From: Thalassolituus maritimus | GTDB taxonomy: Bacteria > Pseudomonadota > Gammaproteobacteria > Pseudomonadales > Oceanobacteraceae | DNA length: 64,000 nucleotides | NCBI GenBank assembly: GCA_913019975.1 | Contig: CAJWBH010000009.1 | Coordinates: 1 to 64,000 of the forward strand | Reading direction: 5' to 3' | Shown here: one piece after another, positions 19,594 through 30,114 of the stretch | Numbering within the stretch: the stretch's first letter is position 1 | How the letters are laid out: every line of letters starts with the position of its first letter | Program-made: the position numbers and the translations under genes | Notes under the pieces: generated by a model | Databases searched by the model: none | The model's input: only the letters and a program-made list of their open reading frames with translations | What the model was told of the DNA's origin: nothing

Positions 19594-21492
19594 TCAGGCG
19601 CTCATTTTGCCTGCGAGATTACGCTTCTTCAGATGAATCAGAATCTGGCTGATCGCTGCAGGCGTAATGCCCGAGATACGTGATGCCACGCCCAACGTAG
19701 CGGGGCGCACGGTCGCCAGCTTCTGCTTCACTTCGTTCGAGAGACCACCGATAGCTTCATAGTCGAGGTCTTCTGGCAGCAGGGTGTTTTCGTAGCGACG
19801 CAGCTGCTCGATTTCTTCCAGCTGCCGGTTGATATAACCGTCGTATTTAGCCTGAATCTCAACCTGTTCTGCGACCTGAGGGTCAGCAACGGCGTCACCC
19901 TTAAGAGGCGCGACCTGTGAATAAGTCAGGCCCGGACGCTTGAGCAGATCGTGCAGATTGTATTCGCGGCTGATGGCCGCTTCGCCCATGCCTTCCAGCG
20001 CAGTAGCTTCTTCTGTCTTTGGCTGAACCCAGGTGGTTTTTAAACGCTGAGCCTCGGTTTCGATGGCTTCACGCTTGGCAGTGAACGCCGCCCAGCGCTC
20101 ATCATCCACAAGACCGAGATCACGGCCAATTTCGGTTAGACGCAGATCAGCATTATCTTCACGCAGCACCAGACGATATTCAGCGCGGGAGGTGAACATG
20201 CGATACGGCTCTTTGGTACCCATAGTGATCAGGTCGTCGACCAAGACACCGATGTAAGACTGGTCACGACGCGGTACCCAGGCGTCTTTCTCGAGTGCGC
20301 GCAGTGCCGCATTAGCACCGGCCAGCAAGCCTTGCGCACCGGCCTCTTCATAACCCGTGGTGCCGTTAATCTGGCCCGCAAAATAGAGGTTATTCACAAA
20401 CTTGGTTTCAAGGCTGTGTTTGAGATCCTGAGGGTCGAAATAATCATATTCAATGGCGTAACCCGGACGGGTAATGTGCGCATTCTCGAAGCCCGCCATG
20501 CTGTGGATAAGATCCAACTGCACGTCAAAGGGCAATGACGTCGAAATACCGTTCGGGTACAGCTCGTTGCTGTTCAGGCCTTCGGGCTCAACAAAAATCT
20601 GATGACTGGTTTTATCCGCAAAGCGCGTAACTTTATCTTCAATCGACGGGCAGTAACGTGGGCCGACGCCTTCAATCACGCCCGCAAACATGGGCGAACG
20701 GTCCAGATTCGCGCGGATAATGTCGTGGGTACGCTCGTTGGTGTGCGTGATGTAGCAGCTCACCTGTTCTGGGTGTTCATCCACAGAGCCCATAAAAGAC
20801 ATCACTGGCAGCGGTGTATCGCCCGGCTGCTCCTGCATCACAGAGAAATCCACAGAGCGACGATCAATGCGCGCAGGCGTGCCGGTTTTCAGGCGACCCA
20901 CATTAAACGGCATTTCACGCAGACGTTTTGCCAGCGCAATCGCGGGCGGATCACCGGCACGGCCACCTGAGTGGTTTTCCATACCAATGTGGATAAGTCC
21001 GCCAAGGAAGGTACCCGCAGTCAGAACAACGCTGGTCGCATGAATACGCATATTGGTATTGGTGACCACACCCGCCACGGTCGAACCCACACCGTCACCC
21101 TGCATAATCAGGTCGTCACAGGCGGCCTGGAAGATATCCAGGTTCGGCTGGTTTTCCACAATATGGCGGATCGCACTGCGATACAGTGCGCGGTCAGCCT
21201 GGGCACGAGTAGCACGCACGGCCGGGCCTTTGCGGCTGTTAAGTGTACGGAACTGAATACCGGCTTTGTCGGTAGCACGCGCCATGGCACCACCCAGAGC
21301 ATCAATTTCTTTCACCAGGTGGCTTTTGCCGATGCCGCCAATGGCCGGGTTGCAGGACATCACACCCACGGTGTCGGTGTTGTGGGTCAGCAGCAGTGTC
21401 TTCGCGCCGGTACGCGCCGACGCCAGCGCCGCCTCCGTACCTGCATGGCCACCACCAACAACAATCACGTCATAACGAACGGGATAATCCAC
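19594..21492 (-). CDS. mnmG: tRNA uridine-34 5-carboxymethylaminomethyl enzyme, MnmG
   Basis: 632 aa. With MnmE it makes cmnm5U34 in tRNAs, using FAD. The FAD-binding motif [17 protein letters not shown] is at the N-terminus, followed by [20 protein letters not shown]. The start chosen is GTG at 21490-21492, preceded by a good Shine-Dalgarno (TGAGGTG); an upstream TTG would add four residues. mnmG is normally adjacent to mnmE and rsmG, but here it is isolated by accessory DNA on both sides. Confidence 0.97.
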   Translation of the reverse strand: MDYPVRYDVIVVGGGHAGTEAALASARTGAKTLLLTHNTDTVGVMSCNPAIGGIGKSHLVKEIDALGGAMARATDKAGIQFRTLNSRKGPAVRATRAQADRALYRSAIRHIVENQPNLDIFQAACDDLIMQGDGVGSTVAGVVTNTNMRIHATSVVLTAGTFLGGLIHIGMENHSGGRAGDPPAIALAKRLREMPFNVGRLKTGTPARIDRRSVDFSVMQEQPGDTPLPVMSFMGSVDEHPEQVSCYITHTNERTHDIIRANLDRSPMFAGVIEGVGPRYCPSIEDKVTRFADKTSHQIFVEPEGLNSNELYPNGISTSLPFDVQLDLIHSMAGFENAHITRPGYAIEYDYFDPQDLKHSLETKFVNNLYFAGQINGTTGYEEAGAQGLLAGANAALRALEKDAWVPRRDQSYIGVLVDDLITMGTKEPYRMFTSRAEYRLVLREDNADLRLTEIGRDLGLVDDERWAAFTAKREAIETEAQRLKTTWVQPKTEEATALEGMGEAAISREYNLHDLLKRPGLTYSQVAPLKGDAVADPQVAEQVEIQAKYDGYINRQLEEIEQLRRYENTLLPEDLDYEAIGGLSNEVKQKLATVRPATLGVASRISGITPAAISQILIHLKKRNLAGKMSA

Positions 21493-21599
21493 AACACACC
21501 TCAATTCAGTTGTTCACATCTGCCGGGCAGATGAAAAAGGGCGCGCATTGTAACACCACTACACACCAGCCGATAGATACTGTTTGAATTTTAACCAAA

Positions 21600-21825
21600 G
21601 AGTTTATTCACACCGTACAATACCGCTGTATAGAACGGGATAAGGATTTCCACAGGTCAGGAATAATTTGACAAAACCCAGCAATAGCAAGGGTTATCAA
21701 TGTGGATAATCCTGTACATTAATGTGGATATTTATTGAATGATTTATCAGATATTTTAGTTATCCAGAAGATTAAACATCTTTTCCTGAAACTTTATTCA
21801 GGTTTTCTACAGACTTATTCACAGC
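21600..21825. other. AT-rich DnaA-box cluster upstream of mnmG, candidate oriC
   Basis: Five DnaA-box-like 9-mers are visible: TTATTCACA (21604-21612), TGTGGATAA (21701-21709, perfect), TGTGGATAT (21723-21731), TTATCCAGA (21760-21768) and TTATTCACA (21815-21823). Between them the DNA is AT-rich (for example 21730-21800). This is the position of oriC in enterobacteria (next to gidA/mnmG). A second cluster lies upstream of dnaA, so this may be the origin, half of a bipartite origin, or an ancestral remnant. Confidence 0.6.
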
Positions 21826-22673
21826 TACTCGGTGGGTTCAGCTGTCTCGTCGGTTGTTTCATCCGTTGCCGTATCAGTCGTGGTATCGGTAGTCGCTGTT
21901 GCCGAGGTGTAGCGCGCATACAGAAGCTCTTCTTCTTTGCGTATGAACAACTCCAGCTCGCCATTGGCGTTAACCGAGGCATAGCCCGGCGCGTTGGTGA
22001 CGTTAAAACCGGGACAATTCTTACGCTCTGACAACTGAACGGTGTAGAGGTTAACCTCTTCATTGAGAATCCGGATCGTCCCACGCGTCGTGCAACCGGT
22101 TGCCGGGGTTGCAACACTGACCTCACGGAATGAAAGCTCATCGCCCACCTCTGTCAGGTAAAGCTCATAGCCGGTCGACATCCACTTGCCACGCAAGGTC
22201 GCCAGCCGCGAGTTCGTATCCCAGGTACCGTCGTTACTCAGTGTAAAGCCGCCCGGAGCCGTGTCGCTATCATAGTCACCAACAAGCGTGTCATCGGTTG
22301 TCGTCGTCGGATAAAGCAGGCCAGAAAGCGTGAAATCTTCCGGCGCGCCCCCTGCAACAAACTGGTTCGCTGCAGTGTCACTGGTGGTGTAGGAGTAACC
22401 ACTCAAGGTCATTGTCGCTGTAGCACTATCGTTATCGAGTGCCACTGTGCCGTAAAATGCGATGGTTTCATCAAAGCCGAACACATTGCCGTTATACATC
22501 AGCATCCTCAATGCCCCGGCCTGATCAAGCTGACCATTCCACAAACCGTTCAGCCTCAATGTCGGATCAGAGACGCTATCGCCCTGATCGTTAACAATGT
22601 CGTCCGATTCCTCTTCCTCCAGGCAGCCAGTCGCAAACAGAGGTAGCAGTATGAAAATAAGCACGCGTAACAT
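21825..22673 (-). CDS. lipoprotein of unknown function
   Basis: 282 aa from ATG at 22671-22673 (AGGA upstream). The signal peptide MLRVLIFILLPLFATGC has a lipobox Cys, followed by an acidic stretch (LEEEESDDIVND). The body looks beta-rich with many Thr/Asp (LNGLWNGQLDQAGALRMLMY, FYGTVALDNDSATATMTLSG). The C-terminus is a low-complexity Thr/Asp/Glu tail. Not recognised. It lies between the mnmG-side DnaA boxes and a divergent TetR gene. Confidence 0.7.
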   Translation of the reverse strand: MLRVLIFILLPLFATGCLEEEESDDIVNDQGDSVSDPTLRLNGLWNGQLDQAGALRMLMYNGNVFGFDETIAFYGTVALDNDSATATMTLSGYSYTTSDTAANQFVAGGAPEDFTLSGLLYPTTTTDDTLVGDYDSDTAPGGFTLSNDGTWDTNSRLATLRGKWMSTGYELYLTEVGDELSFREVSVATPATGCTTRGTIRILNEEVNLYTVQLSERKNCPGFNVTNAPGYASVNANGELELFIRKEEELLYARYTSATATTDTTTDTATDETTDETAEPTE

Positions 22674-22758
22674 GGTCAGTCCTGATCGAGTCAATCTCAC
22701 CAAAGCTTAGTTCATCTGCCGGATTTTTCCGGTAAAGAACGGGAGACAGGGAGGCACC

Positions 22759-23307
22759 ATGTCCGAGACGCGCGCCCAGCTGAAACATATCGCTATCGAC
22801 CAGATTCAACAGGCGAATCTGGCGGCAGCCAGCTTTCGTGAACTCGGCAAGGCAGCGGGCATCAAGTCCAGCTCTGTGCACTACCACTTTCAGAGCCGCG
22901 AGCGACTCCTCACTGAGCTACTGCAGGATTACGACCTCAAGTTCTTCAGCGAATTGGATGCTGCCACTGCAAGTACGCATCGCCCGCGCCAGCGTCTGGG
23001 CGCACTGATAGACGTGTTCGAGAGCTATCATAAACACCGTCGCCAATGCATGAGCCTGGCCTACGCCGCGTCACCTCATGAGCTCAGCGACGCCAGCCTT
23101 GGCGCTGTGAATACCTTCCTGGAGCACATGGAGCGCTGGGTCGAAGACGCCCTGCAGAAAGCCAGCCTGTTGCCCATCCCAAAAGACGAGCTCGCCTGCG
23201 TTATCGTTTCAGCACTCGAGGGCTCACTACTCTTCGACCGCCTGAGTGATAATCCACGACACCTCCACGCTGCACGCAGCTGGATTGCCTCACTCAGCAG
23301 CTACTGA
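22759..23307 (+). CDS. TetR/AcrR family transcriptional regulator
   Basis: 182 aa. The N-terminal DNA-binding domain shows the family helix-turn-helix (ASFRELGKAAGIKSSSVHYHF, residues about 25-45), followed by a ligand/dimerisation domain with no specific match. It starts at ATG 22759 with GGGAGG-type spacing. The gene is divergent from the lipoprotein and lies 150 bp upstream of the PF10118 hydrolase pair, which it may regulate; a short hairpin CCGGATTTTTCCGG sits in the divergent gap. Confidence 0.88.
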   Translation: MSETRAQLKHIAIDQIQQANLAAASFRELGKAAGIKSSSVHYHFQSRERLLTELLQDYDLKFFSELDAATASTHRPRQRLGALIDVFESYHKHRRQCMSLAYAASPHELSDASLGAVNTFLEHMERWVEDALQKASLLPIPKDELACVIVSALEGSLLFDRLSDNPRHLHAARSWIASLSSY

Positions 23308-23457
23308 CTCTTTCTGGCACTTTTCGTGGCCCGAAACGACACATAAAACAGGGCAACTTTGTCCGAAGTCCACCTGTCACAAGCCTTATACAGCGACTAT
23401 CGTGGTTAACAAATGCACAGATAATCACTGAGCTAACCGCAGTAAGGCAGGTAAATC

Positions 23458-24300
23458 ATGACTAAGACAGCACGCGAAATCAGCGCTGATATTGAGTTTC
23501 CTGGCCGCAAAATGGACTTTGGCTTCGACTTTAAAGACTTGCCTCGTTACTGGAACGATAACGACGCATTCAAAACGCATTTTATGAACGCGCTGTCCTG
23601 TCTGTTTCTGGAAGGCGAGCGTATGTTCATCGATGCGGTGCGCGACAGCCAGCATCTCGTCAAAGATGAAAAGCTCCTGTCTCAGGTGAAAAGCTTCATC
23701 AAACAAGAAGCCATTCACGGACATGAGCACCACAAATTCAGTGAATATCTGGACTCCATGGGCTATCCGGCGACCAAAGTGGAAGACTTTGAGCGCAAAG
23801 AGAAGAAGCTCATGCGCAAATACATGCCTGCGCGCCGTCGACTGGCGATTACCTGTGCCGTTGAGCACTTCACCGCCATTCTGGCGCATCAGGTACTGAC
23901 CAATCCGGAAGCCACTGAAGGCATGGACCCACGCTTCAAAGAAATGTGGACATGGCACGCCATCGAAGAAACCGAGCACAAAGGTGTATGCTACGACGTT
24001 TACGAACAAACCGGCGGCGGCTACTGGCTGCGCGTCTTTGCCATGTTTAACGTCACCTGGATGTTCCTGCTCCGCACAGCCATTGTGCAAGGCATCTTCC
24101 TGTGGAAAGACGGCAAGCTGTTTAAACCGTCTACCTGGAAATCAGGCTTCAACTTCTTCTGGAAGAAGCCCGGGCTGATCCCGAGCATCTGGAGCGACTA
24201 CAAAGATTACTACCGCCGCGACTTTCACCCATGGGATCACGACAACCGTGAGCTGCTGGGTGAATGGCAGGCGGGCCACGATAATTATAAGACTGTATAA
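23458..24300 (+). CDS. metal-dependent hydrolase family protein (PF10118), copy 1
   Basis: 280 aa. The family is annotated as predicted metal-dependent hydrolases; the pattern also suggests a ferritin-like helical bundle. Putative metal ligands occur in LFLEGERMFIDAVRD, KQEAIHGHEHHKFSEYL, VEHFTAILAHQ and HAIEETEHKGVCYDVY. No signal peptide; two hydrophobic stretches near residues 185-215. It starts 4 bp upstream of a close paralogue, and a third copy is at 50407. The substrate is unknown. Confidence 0.8.
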   Translation: MTKTAREISADIEFPGRKMDFGFDFKDLPRYWNDNDAFKTHFMNALSCLFLEGERMFIDAVRDSQHLVKDEKLLSQVKSFIKQEAIHGHEHHKFSEYLDSMGYPATKVEDFERKEKKLMRKYMPARRRLAITCAVEHFTAILAHQVLTNPEATEGMDPRFKEMWTWHAIEETEHKGVCYDVYEQTGGGYWLRVFAMFNVTWMFLLRTAIVQGIFLWKDGKLFKPSTWKSGFNFFWKKPGLIPSIWSDYKDYYRRDFHPWDHDNRELLGEWQAGHDNYKTV

Positions 24301-24304
24301 AACT

Positions 24305-25156
24305 ATGACTGATAAACAAGCGACCGCCCGCAATGTGAGTGCGGGCATTGAATTTCATGGCCGTAAAATGGACTTCGGATTCGAATTCGAAGATCTGCCG
24401 CGTTACTGGTTCGGCAATGACGCCTTTAAAAGCACCCTGATGAACGCGCTTTCGTGCCTGTTTCTGGAGGGCGAGCGCCTGTTTATCGATGCAGTCCGTG
24501 ACAACGAACACCTGGTGAAAGACGAACGCCTGCAGAAGCAGGTGAAGAATTTCATCAAACAGGAAGCGATTCACGGTCACGAGCACCATATGCTCAGCGA
24601 ATACCTCGACACGCTCGGCTATCCGGCGACAAAGGTAGAGGCTCAGGAACGCGCAGTAAGACTCTTCCTCAAAAAACACGTCCCGGCGAAAGACCGGCTG
24701 GCCATTACCTGTGCGGTAGAACACTTCACCGCCATGCTGGCGCATCAGATGCTCACCAACAATGAGCTGACCGACGAGATGGACCCTCGCATCCGCGAAA
24801 TGTGGAAGTGGCACGCCATCGAAGAGACCGAGCACAAAGGCGTCTGCTTCGACGTGTATGAAGCCATTGGCGGAGGCTACTGGAAGCGGGTTTTCCACAT
24901 GGCCACCATCACCATGACCTTCGTCATGCGCCTCAGCACAGTACAGGCGTACTTCCTGTGGAAAGATAAGCAGCTGTTCAAATGGTCGACATGGAAATCC
25001 GCGTTCCGCTTCTACTGGAAAACGCCTGCGCTGATCCCGACCATCTGGAAAGAATACAAAGACTACTACCGTCGCGACTTCCACCCATGGGAGCACGACA
25101 ACCGCGAACTGCTCGAAGGCTGGGAAGCCGAGCACGACAACTACAAAGCGGTGTAA
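24305..25156 (+). CDS. metal-dependent hydrolase family protein (PF10118), copy 2
   Basis: 283 aa, aligned with copy 1 over the whole length (NALSCLFLEGERLFIDAVRD, EAIHGHEHHMLSEYLDTLGY, HAIEETEHKGVCFDVYEA). All the putative His/Glu ligands of copy 1 are kept. The start chosen is ATG 24305, just after the copy 1 stop; upstream in-frame codons belong to copy 1. The two genes are a tandem duplication and almost certainly one operon under the TetR regulator upstream. Confidence 0.8.
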   Translation: MTDKQATARNVSAGIEFHGRKMDFGFEFEDLPRYWFGNDAFKSTLMNALSCLFLEGERLFIDAVRDNEHLVKDERLQKQVKNFIKQEAIHGHEHHMLSEYLDTLGYPATKVEAQERAVRLFLKKHVPAKDRLAITCAVEHFTAMLAHQMLTNNELTDEMDPRIREMWKWHAIEETEHKGVCFDVYEAIGGGYWKRVFHMATITMTFVMRLSTVQAYFLWKDKQLFKWSTWKSAFRFYWKTPALIPTIWKEYKDYYRRDFHPWEHDNRELLEGWEAEHDNYKAV

Positions 25157-25289
25157 ATCAATTCGGCGGCTACCTCAAAGTGGCCGTCAATGTCTTACCT
25201 TATTTGCCTTTACCAGACACCCGTTTTAGACTCGCTGCAACCGGGCCAGAACCCGGCACCTCACATGGAAGTATGGATATCCCAGCGTC

Positions 25290-28200
25290 ATGGCCGATTT
25301 CGAACTAGAAGACCTTCAGGGCAACCGTTACCGACTCCGACGCGGCTCAGGCCCCGGTCTGTACCACCCAGAGAACCTCTGCACGGGTGGCAACTTTGAT
25401 GCCGAACGTCTGCTTGGCCACTTCAGCACAAGCAATATCGACGACAGCTTTAATCACTTCTATTTTGACGTACTGTCAAAGTTGGATGACCGTCCGTCAT
25501 GCCCGCGGCAAGCGCTGACCAAAGCCATCGCGGCCAACTACCTGACGCTCGAAAAAATCGATACCGCTCGCGCAGTCGACGACGAAGTACCCGATGATCG
25601 TCCATTCCTGCGTGTGCAGATAGAAAACGCCCTGCGTCAGATCGTCGAAGGCGAACGCCGTGAAGCCGCCATGCACCAGCGCCAGATGGATAAAGAATCC
25701 ACCGTAATGAAAGGCCTGATCTACACAGGCGCCTTCATGACTGGCATCGGCTCATCCGCCTGGGGCCTCGCAGTACAGGTAAAAGAGCTCAGCGACGTCA
25801 TCAACCCATTTAAGAAAATGGAACACCATGCCAAAGCACTTCGTGCCGCATGGGAGTCAGATGACTTCGCAGATACCTACGCCGAAACTTATCTGAGCGG
25901 CGAAAAACGCGAACTCGTTGAAGCCATCGGCTTCGACCCAAGCCAGATCACCCAGCAACAGATCGACGAAGCCATCGCCATGACCGATCTGGTGCTCAAC
26001 GACGAAGCCCTGCGCGACATTTTATATCGCTTCGTCAAAGACTACGCCGAAGCCCAACACGCTATCGAAATCACCGAAGTCGCAGGCTCCGGCGCCTTTG
26101 AATTAATCCTGACCATCATCGTTGCTGCCGTCACCGGTGGTGCAGGTGTGGTTGCCGCCGTTGGCAGCAAGATGCACCTGGTGCGTAAGTTCAACAAAGT
26201 CGGTGACCTGTTAGCTGATTTTGCGAAAGCAACCAAACGCATTAAGAACCATAAAAAAGCGTTCAATGGAAAGAACACCGGCCCAGGCAAGCTGGAATCC
26301 GTCGATGGTTCGGTGAAGAAGACCGATGCGCATGGGGCGGAAAGCGGAAATAGCAGCCACGCTGATGCCGAAGCGGCTAAGTCATCCCCGGATGCCGAAG
26401 GCGCAAGTCACACTGAAGCCAGTAAAACCTGCACCAATGGTTGTCCGATCAGCATGGTTAATGGTGAAGAATTACTGGAACTGGTCGACTTCGAAATGGC
26501 AGGCCCGATTCCTTTCACCTGGAAACGTGTCTACCGCAGCAGCAATCTCAAACAGAATAATGGCCTCGGCTATGGCTGGAGCTCACCATTAAATCGCCGC
26601 TTATTTGTAGGCCAACAGGATATTCAGTACTTCGATGACCAGGGTCGATCTATTAATTTCAACCCGGTAAATGTCGGCGGCAGTTGTCGCAACAGAACTG
26701 AAAAGTTAATCCTGACCCGCACAGCAGAAGATGAATATCAGGTGGCCAATGCCAACGGCCAGGGCATTACATACCATTTTTCCTCAGGCGCTGCGCGCGC
26801 TACCTATCGTATGACGCGCTGGACGGATAACAGCGGCCATCAGGTGAATTTTGAATACCAGAATAATCTGGTTAAGCGCATCACGACCTCTGAAGGCGAA
26901 GAGTTACAGCTGACTCACGATAACAAAGGTCATGTAACGGCCGTAGATCGCGTATTCCGCCCTGAAAGCCGCCCACAATATGTGAGCCGTCAGGTTGCCT
27001 ATGAGTTTAATGAAAGCTCAGATCTGATTACCTCATTTGATGAAATGGGGCATACCCAGCACTTCCGCTACGAGCAGCACCTGATTCAACAGCGTACGCT
27101 TAAGTCTGGCTTCAGTTATTACTTCGAATGGACGCATATCGGTCCGGATGCACGCTGCCTGCGTAACTGGGGCGACAAAATTAATGGCGAGCACGTCTAC
27201 GACTATAAATTCGAGTGGGATCTGGATAACCGCACCAGCCATGCGACCGACTCCCGTGGTGGCCGCCTTTCTTACAAATTTAACCGCTTGGGTCTGCCTG
27301 TCTGGATTCGTCAGCCAGAAGGCGACGAAACACGTTACGAATACGACCGCAGCGGTAACCTGATCAAACTGACTGATCCGGCCGGCAACACAGAGCTGTT
27401 CCAGTACAACCACAATGGTCACCTGATCAGTCACACCAATAAACTGGGTTACACGCAGAATTTCCGCGTTAATGGTACTGGCCAATTAATCGAAGCCAAA
27501 GATCCGACCGGAGCAACATGGCAGCGTAAATACGACGCGCAAGGCCGTCTGATCAGTACCGCTGATCCAGCCGGGCGCTCCGTGCGAATGGATTACACCC
27601 CAGAAGGGCTTCTTGCGGGTGTCACAGATGCTGACGGCAACAAAACCAGTTATGTCTGGGATAACCACCGCCGTATTACTGCCGTGCGCAATCCATTGGG
27701 TTCGCATACCCGTTACTCCTACAACGAACGTGGACAGGTTACGCGGGTGGTTTACCCGAACCAGCAATCGCAGAACTTTGAATATAACGATGCAGGTCAG
27801 TGCATTGCGGTAACTAACAGCGACGGCAGCCAGACCAATTACCAGTACACACCACACGGCCAGCTCGCGGCTGTGTCAGATCATACGGGTCGAACCACCC
27901 GCTACGAATACGACTGGCTATCTCAGGTCAGCCGTCGTGTAGACGCCAGTGGCCAGGCGTTTAATTACCACTACGATGCTGAGCGGAACCTTGTTGGTTT
28001 AACCAACGAAAATGGCGAACGTTACCAGCTGAAATACGATGGCAACGAGCGCCTGATTGAAGAAATTGGCTTCGACGGCCGGGTACAGCGCTACCAGTAC
28101 GATATTGCGGGCCATCTGATTCAGAGCGAAGAATACCGCTACATAAACAGCGAAATTCTGCCGGTAACCCGTATTGCCTACCGTCGTGATGCCGAAGGTA

Positions 28201-30107
28201 AATTGCTGTCTCAATGGCAGGAACTGGGCCGTGGTCAGGCTGTAAATCAACTGATTGCCGAATACGATTACGACCCGGTAGGCCGACTGCTCAGTGCCAA
28301 TAATCCGCACCGCCAGCTTAGCTGGGCCTACAGCCCGACGGGGCAGGTGATCAGTGCGATGCAGGACAAGCACGAGCTGATTCATAATTACGACAGCTCC
28401 GGTCGTCGCAGTGCGACGCAATTGCCGGGTGGTGATGCCATCCATTACGGCTTTAATCCGTTAGGTCAGACCGCATCGGTTCACTGGAACGACCAGCTGA
28501 TCGCAAGCTTCACTCACGACGATGCGGGCCGCGAAGCGCTGCGTCAGTTAGGTAATGGCTTACAGCAAACTCAGAGTTTTGATCCGCAGGGGCGTTTACA
28601 ACAGCAGACCCTGATGAAAGCCGGTGCCACCGACGGTCACCAGCAACCACTGAACAAACGTAGCTACCACTACAGTGCAGCAGGGCAGATCAGCCAGATC
28701 GACGACCAACTGCGCGGCAGCACCCAATATCATTACGACCAGATAGATCGCCTGATACAGGTCAGCGGCCCGCAGCCAGAACAATTTGTACATGATCCTG
28801 CGGGCAACCTGCTTGGCTCACCGGACGAAGTAAATGGCCAGAGCCGCAGCGGGCAAGTCACCGGTAACCGCCTTAACTTCCAGGGCGACCGTCATTATAG
28901 CTACGACGACCAGGGTAACCGCGTTGAAGAACGCCGTGGTAAAGACGGACGCCAGACCACGCGTTACCGCTACGATTATCAGAACCGACTAACCGGCGTC
29001 GCTAAAACCATTGGCGACACCATGCGCATTACTGAATATCAGTACGACGCACTGGGCCGCCGTATCCGTAAGGTAAATAAAGACGAATCAGGCAACGTCA
29101 TCGGCGGTACTGAATTCTACTGGAATGACGACGTACTCCTGAGCGAACAACCGGCAGGCATCACCGCTGAGCAGCAAGGCAACAGCAAGGTGTACGTTTT
29201 CGAGCCGGGCACCTTTAAGCCACTGGCGTTTGTTCAAGGCAGTGAGATCAACCACTACCACCTTGACCACCTGGGCACACCACAGGAAATCACCAACGCC
29301 AATGGCGAACTGGTCTGGACCGCACAATACAAAGCCTACGGCTCGTTAGCGCTTGCCGCTGTTCAGCAGGTCGAGAACAATCTCAGATTCCAGGGGCAGT
29401 ACTACGACGAAGAAAGTGGCCTGCACTACAACCGCCACCGTTACTACGACCCGGAATGCGGCCGGTTTATAAACCAGGACCCGATTGGGTTATTGGGTGG
29501 GGATAATAACTACCTGTATGTGCCGAACCCGGTTACTTGGGTGGATCCGTTGGGGTTGAGTTGTAAGGAAGATTGTGACTCTAAAATAACAGGGCTAACT
29601 GCAGAACGAGCAAATAAAAAGATTCTTGACTCGATCGCAAAATTGAAAACTTTGATTGATCGAAAGATAGAAAGCTTAACTGCATGGGATGATAAAGCTA
29701 AATCAAACTTTAAAACATGGTTTGGAACAGACAGTGATGAAGCAAGAGACTTGATTGCAGAAAGGCTTAAAAAGACTAAAGAGAAAGCTGATAAGTTAAC
29801 TCTAGATAACTTTTTAAGAGCTGAACCCGGAGAGGATGAACCTGGTTTGTATGCTTATGTTTATCCAAATGACAATTCGAAAATATATCTTGGGCAAGAG
29901 TTTGGGCATGCTCCAGTTTCTGGTTATGATTCGACAGCTGGTACTTTGGCGCATGAAATATCTCATTTCAACGATGTCGGAGGAACCGATGATCATGTTT
30001 ATGGCCAAGTGGGCGCAATCAGATTGGCAGATCAGAGTTCTGATAAGGCTCTTGATAATGCTGACAATTATCAGTATTTCATTGAAAGCGATAGCAGAGG
30101 TGAGTGA
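25290..30107 (+). CDS. Rhs polymorphic toxin with C-terminal M35/aspzincin-like metallopeptidase
   Basis: 1605 aa. Residues 1-330 are a non-Rhs leader with two hydrophobic segments (about 145-165 and 265-290). No PAAR domain is seen. From about 380 (CTNGCPISMVNGEELLELVD) a DUF6531-type start leads into many YD repeats (for example TRYEYDRSGNLIKLTDPAGN), ending at the Rhs core boundary GRFINQDPIGL / WVDPLGL near 1420. The variable toxin domain (1425-1605) carries a zinc motif HEISH (1555-1559) and GTDDHVYG (1565-1572), the aspzincin signature. This domain is AT-rich compared with the core, as usual for exchanged toxin tips. Confidence 0.9.
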   Translation: MADFELEDLQGNRYRLRRGSGPGLYHPENLCTGGNFDAERLLGHFSTSNIDDSFNHFYFDVLSKLDDRPSCPRQALTKAIAANYLTLEKIDTARAVDDEVPDDRPFLRVQIENALRQIVEGERREAAMHQRQMDKESTVMKGLIYTGAFMTGIGSSAWGLAVQVKELSDVINPFKKMEHHAKALRAAWESDDFADTYAETYLSGEKRELVEAIGFDPSQITQQQIDEAIAMTDLVLNDEALRDILYRFVKDYAEAQHAIEITEVAGSGAFELILTIIVAAVTGGAGVVAAVGSKMHLVRKFNKVGDLLADFAKATKRIKNHKKAFNGKNTGPGKLESVDGSVKKTDAHGAESGNSSHADAEAAKSSPDAEGASHTEASKTCTNGCPISMVNGEELLELVDFEMAGPIPFTWKRVYRSSNLKQNNGLGYGWSSPLNRRLFVGQQDIQYFDDQGRSINFNPVNVGGSCRNRTEKLILTRTAEDEYQVANANGQGITYHFSSGAARATYRMTRWTDNSGHQVNFEYQNNLVKRITTSEGEELQLTHDNKGHVTAVDRVFRPESRPQYVSRQVAYEFNESSDLITSFDEMGHTQHFRYEQHLIQQRTLKSGFSYYFEWTHIGPDARCLRNWGDKINGEHVYDYKFEWDLDNRTSHATDSRGGRLSYKFNRLGLPVWIRQPEGDETRYEYDRSGNLIKLTDPAGNTELFQYNHNGHLISHTNKLGYTQNFRVNGTGQLIEAKDPTGATWQRKYDAQGRLISTADPAGRSVRMDYTPEGLLAGVTDADGNKTSYVWDNHRRITAVRNPLGSHTRYSYNERGQVTRVVYPNQQSQNFEYNDAGQCIAVTNSDGSQTNYQYTPHGQLAAVSDHTGRTTRYEYDWLSQVSRRVDASGQAFNYHYDAERNLVGLTNENGERYQLKYDGNERLIEEIGFDGRVQRYQYDIAGHLIQSEEYRYINSEILPVTRIAYRRDAEGKLLSQWQELGRGQAVNQLIAEYDYDPVGRLLSANNPHRQLSWAYSPTGQVISAMQDKHELIHNYDSSGRRSATQLPGGDAIHYGFNPLGQTASVHWNDQLIASFTHDDAGREALRQLGNGLQQTQSFDPQGRLQQQTLMKAGATDGHQQPLNKRSYHYSAAGQISQIDDQLRGSTQYHYDQIDRLIQVSGPQPEQFVHDPAGNLLGSPDEVNGQSRSGQVTGNRLNFQGDRHYSYDDQGNRVEERRGKDGRQTTRYRYDYQNRLTGVAKTIGDTMRITEYQYDALGRRIRKVNKDESGNVIGGTEFYWNDDVLLSEQPAGITAEQQGNSKVYVFEPGTFKPLAFVQGSEINHYHLDHLGTPQEITNANGELVWTAQYKAYGSLALAAVQQVENNLRFQGQYYDEESGLHYNRHRYYDPECGRFINQDPIGLLGGDNNYLYVPNPVTWVDPLGLSCKEDCDSKITGLTAERANKKILDSIAKLKTLIDRKIESLTAWDDKAKSNFKTWFGTDSDEARDLIAERLKKTKEKADKLTLDNFLRAEPGEDEPGLYAYVYPNDNSKIYLGQEFGHAPVSGYDSTAGTLAHEISHFNDVGGTDDHVYGQVGAIRLADQSSDKALDNADNYQYFIESDSRGE

Positions 30108-30114
30108 GGTTTCT

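Noticed and set aside
23425-25135. Two long minus-strand frames antisense to the PF10118 pair
   Set aside because: The two frames resemble each other only because the plus-strand genes are paralogues; the plus-strand proteins contain the conserved motifs.
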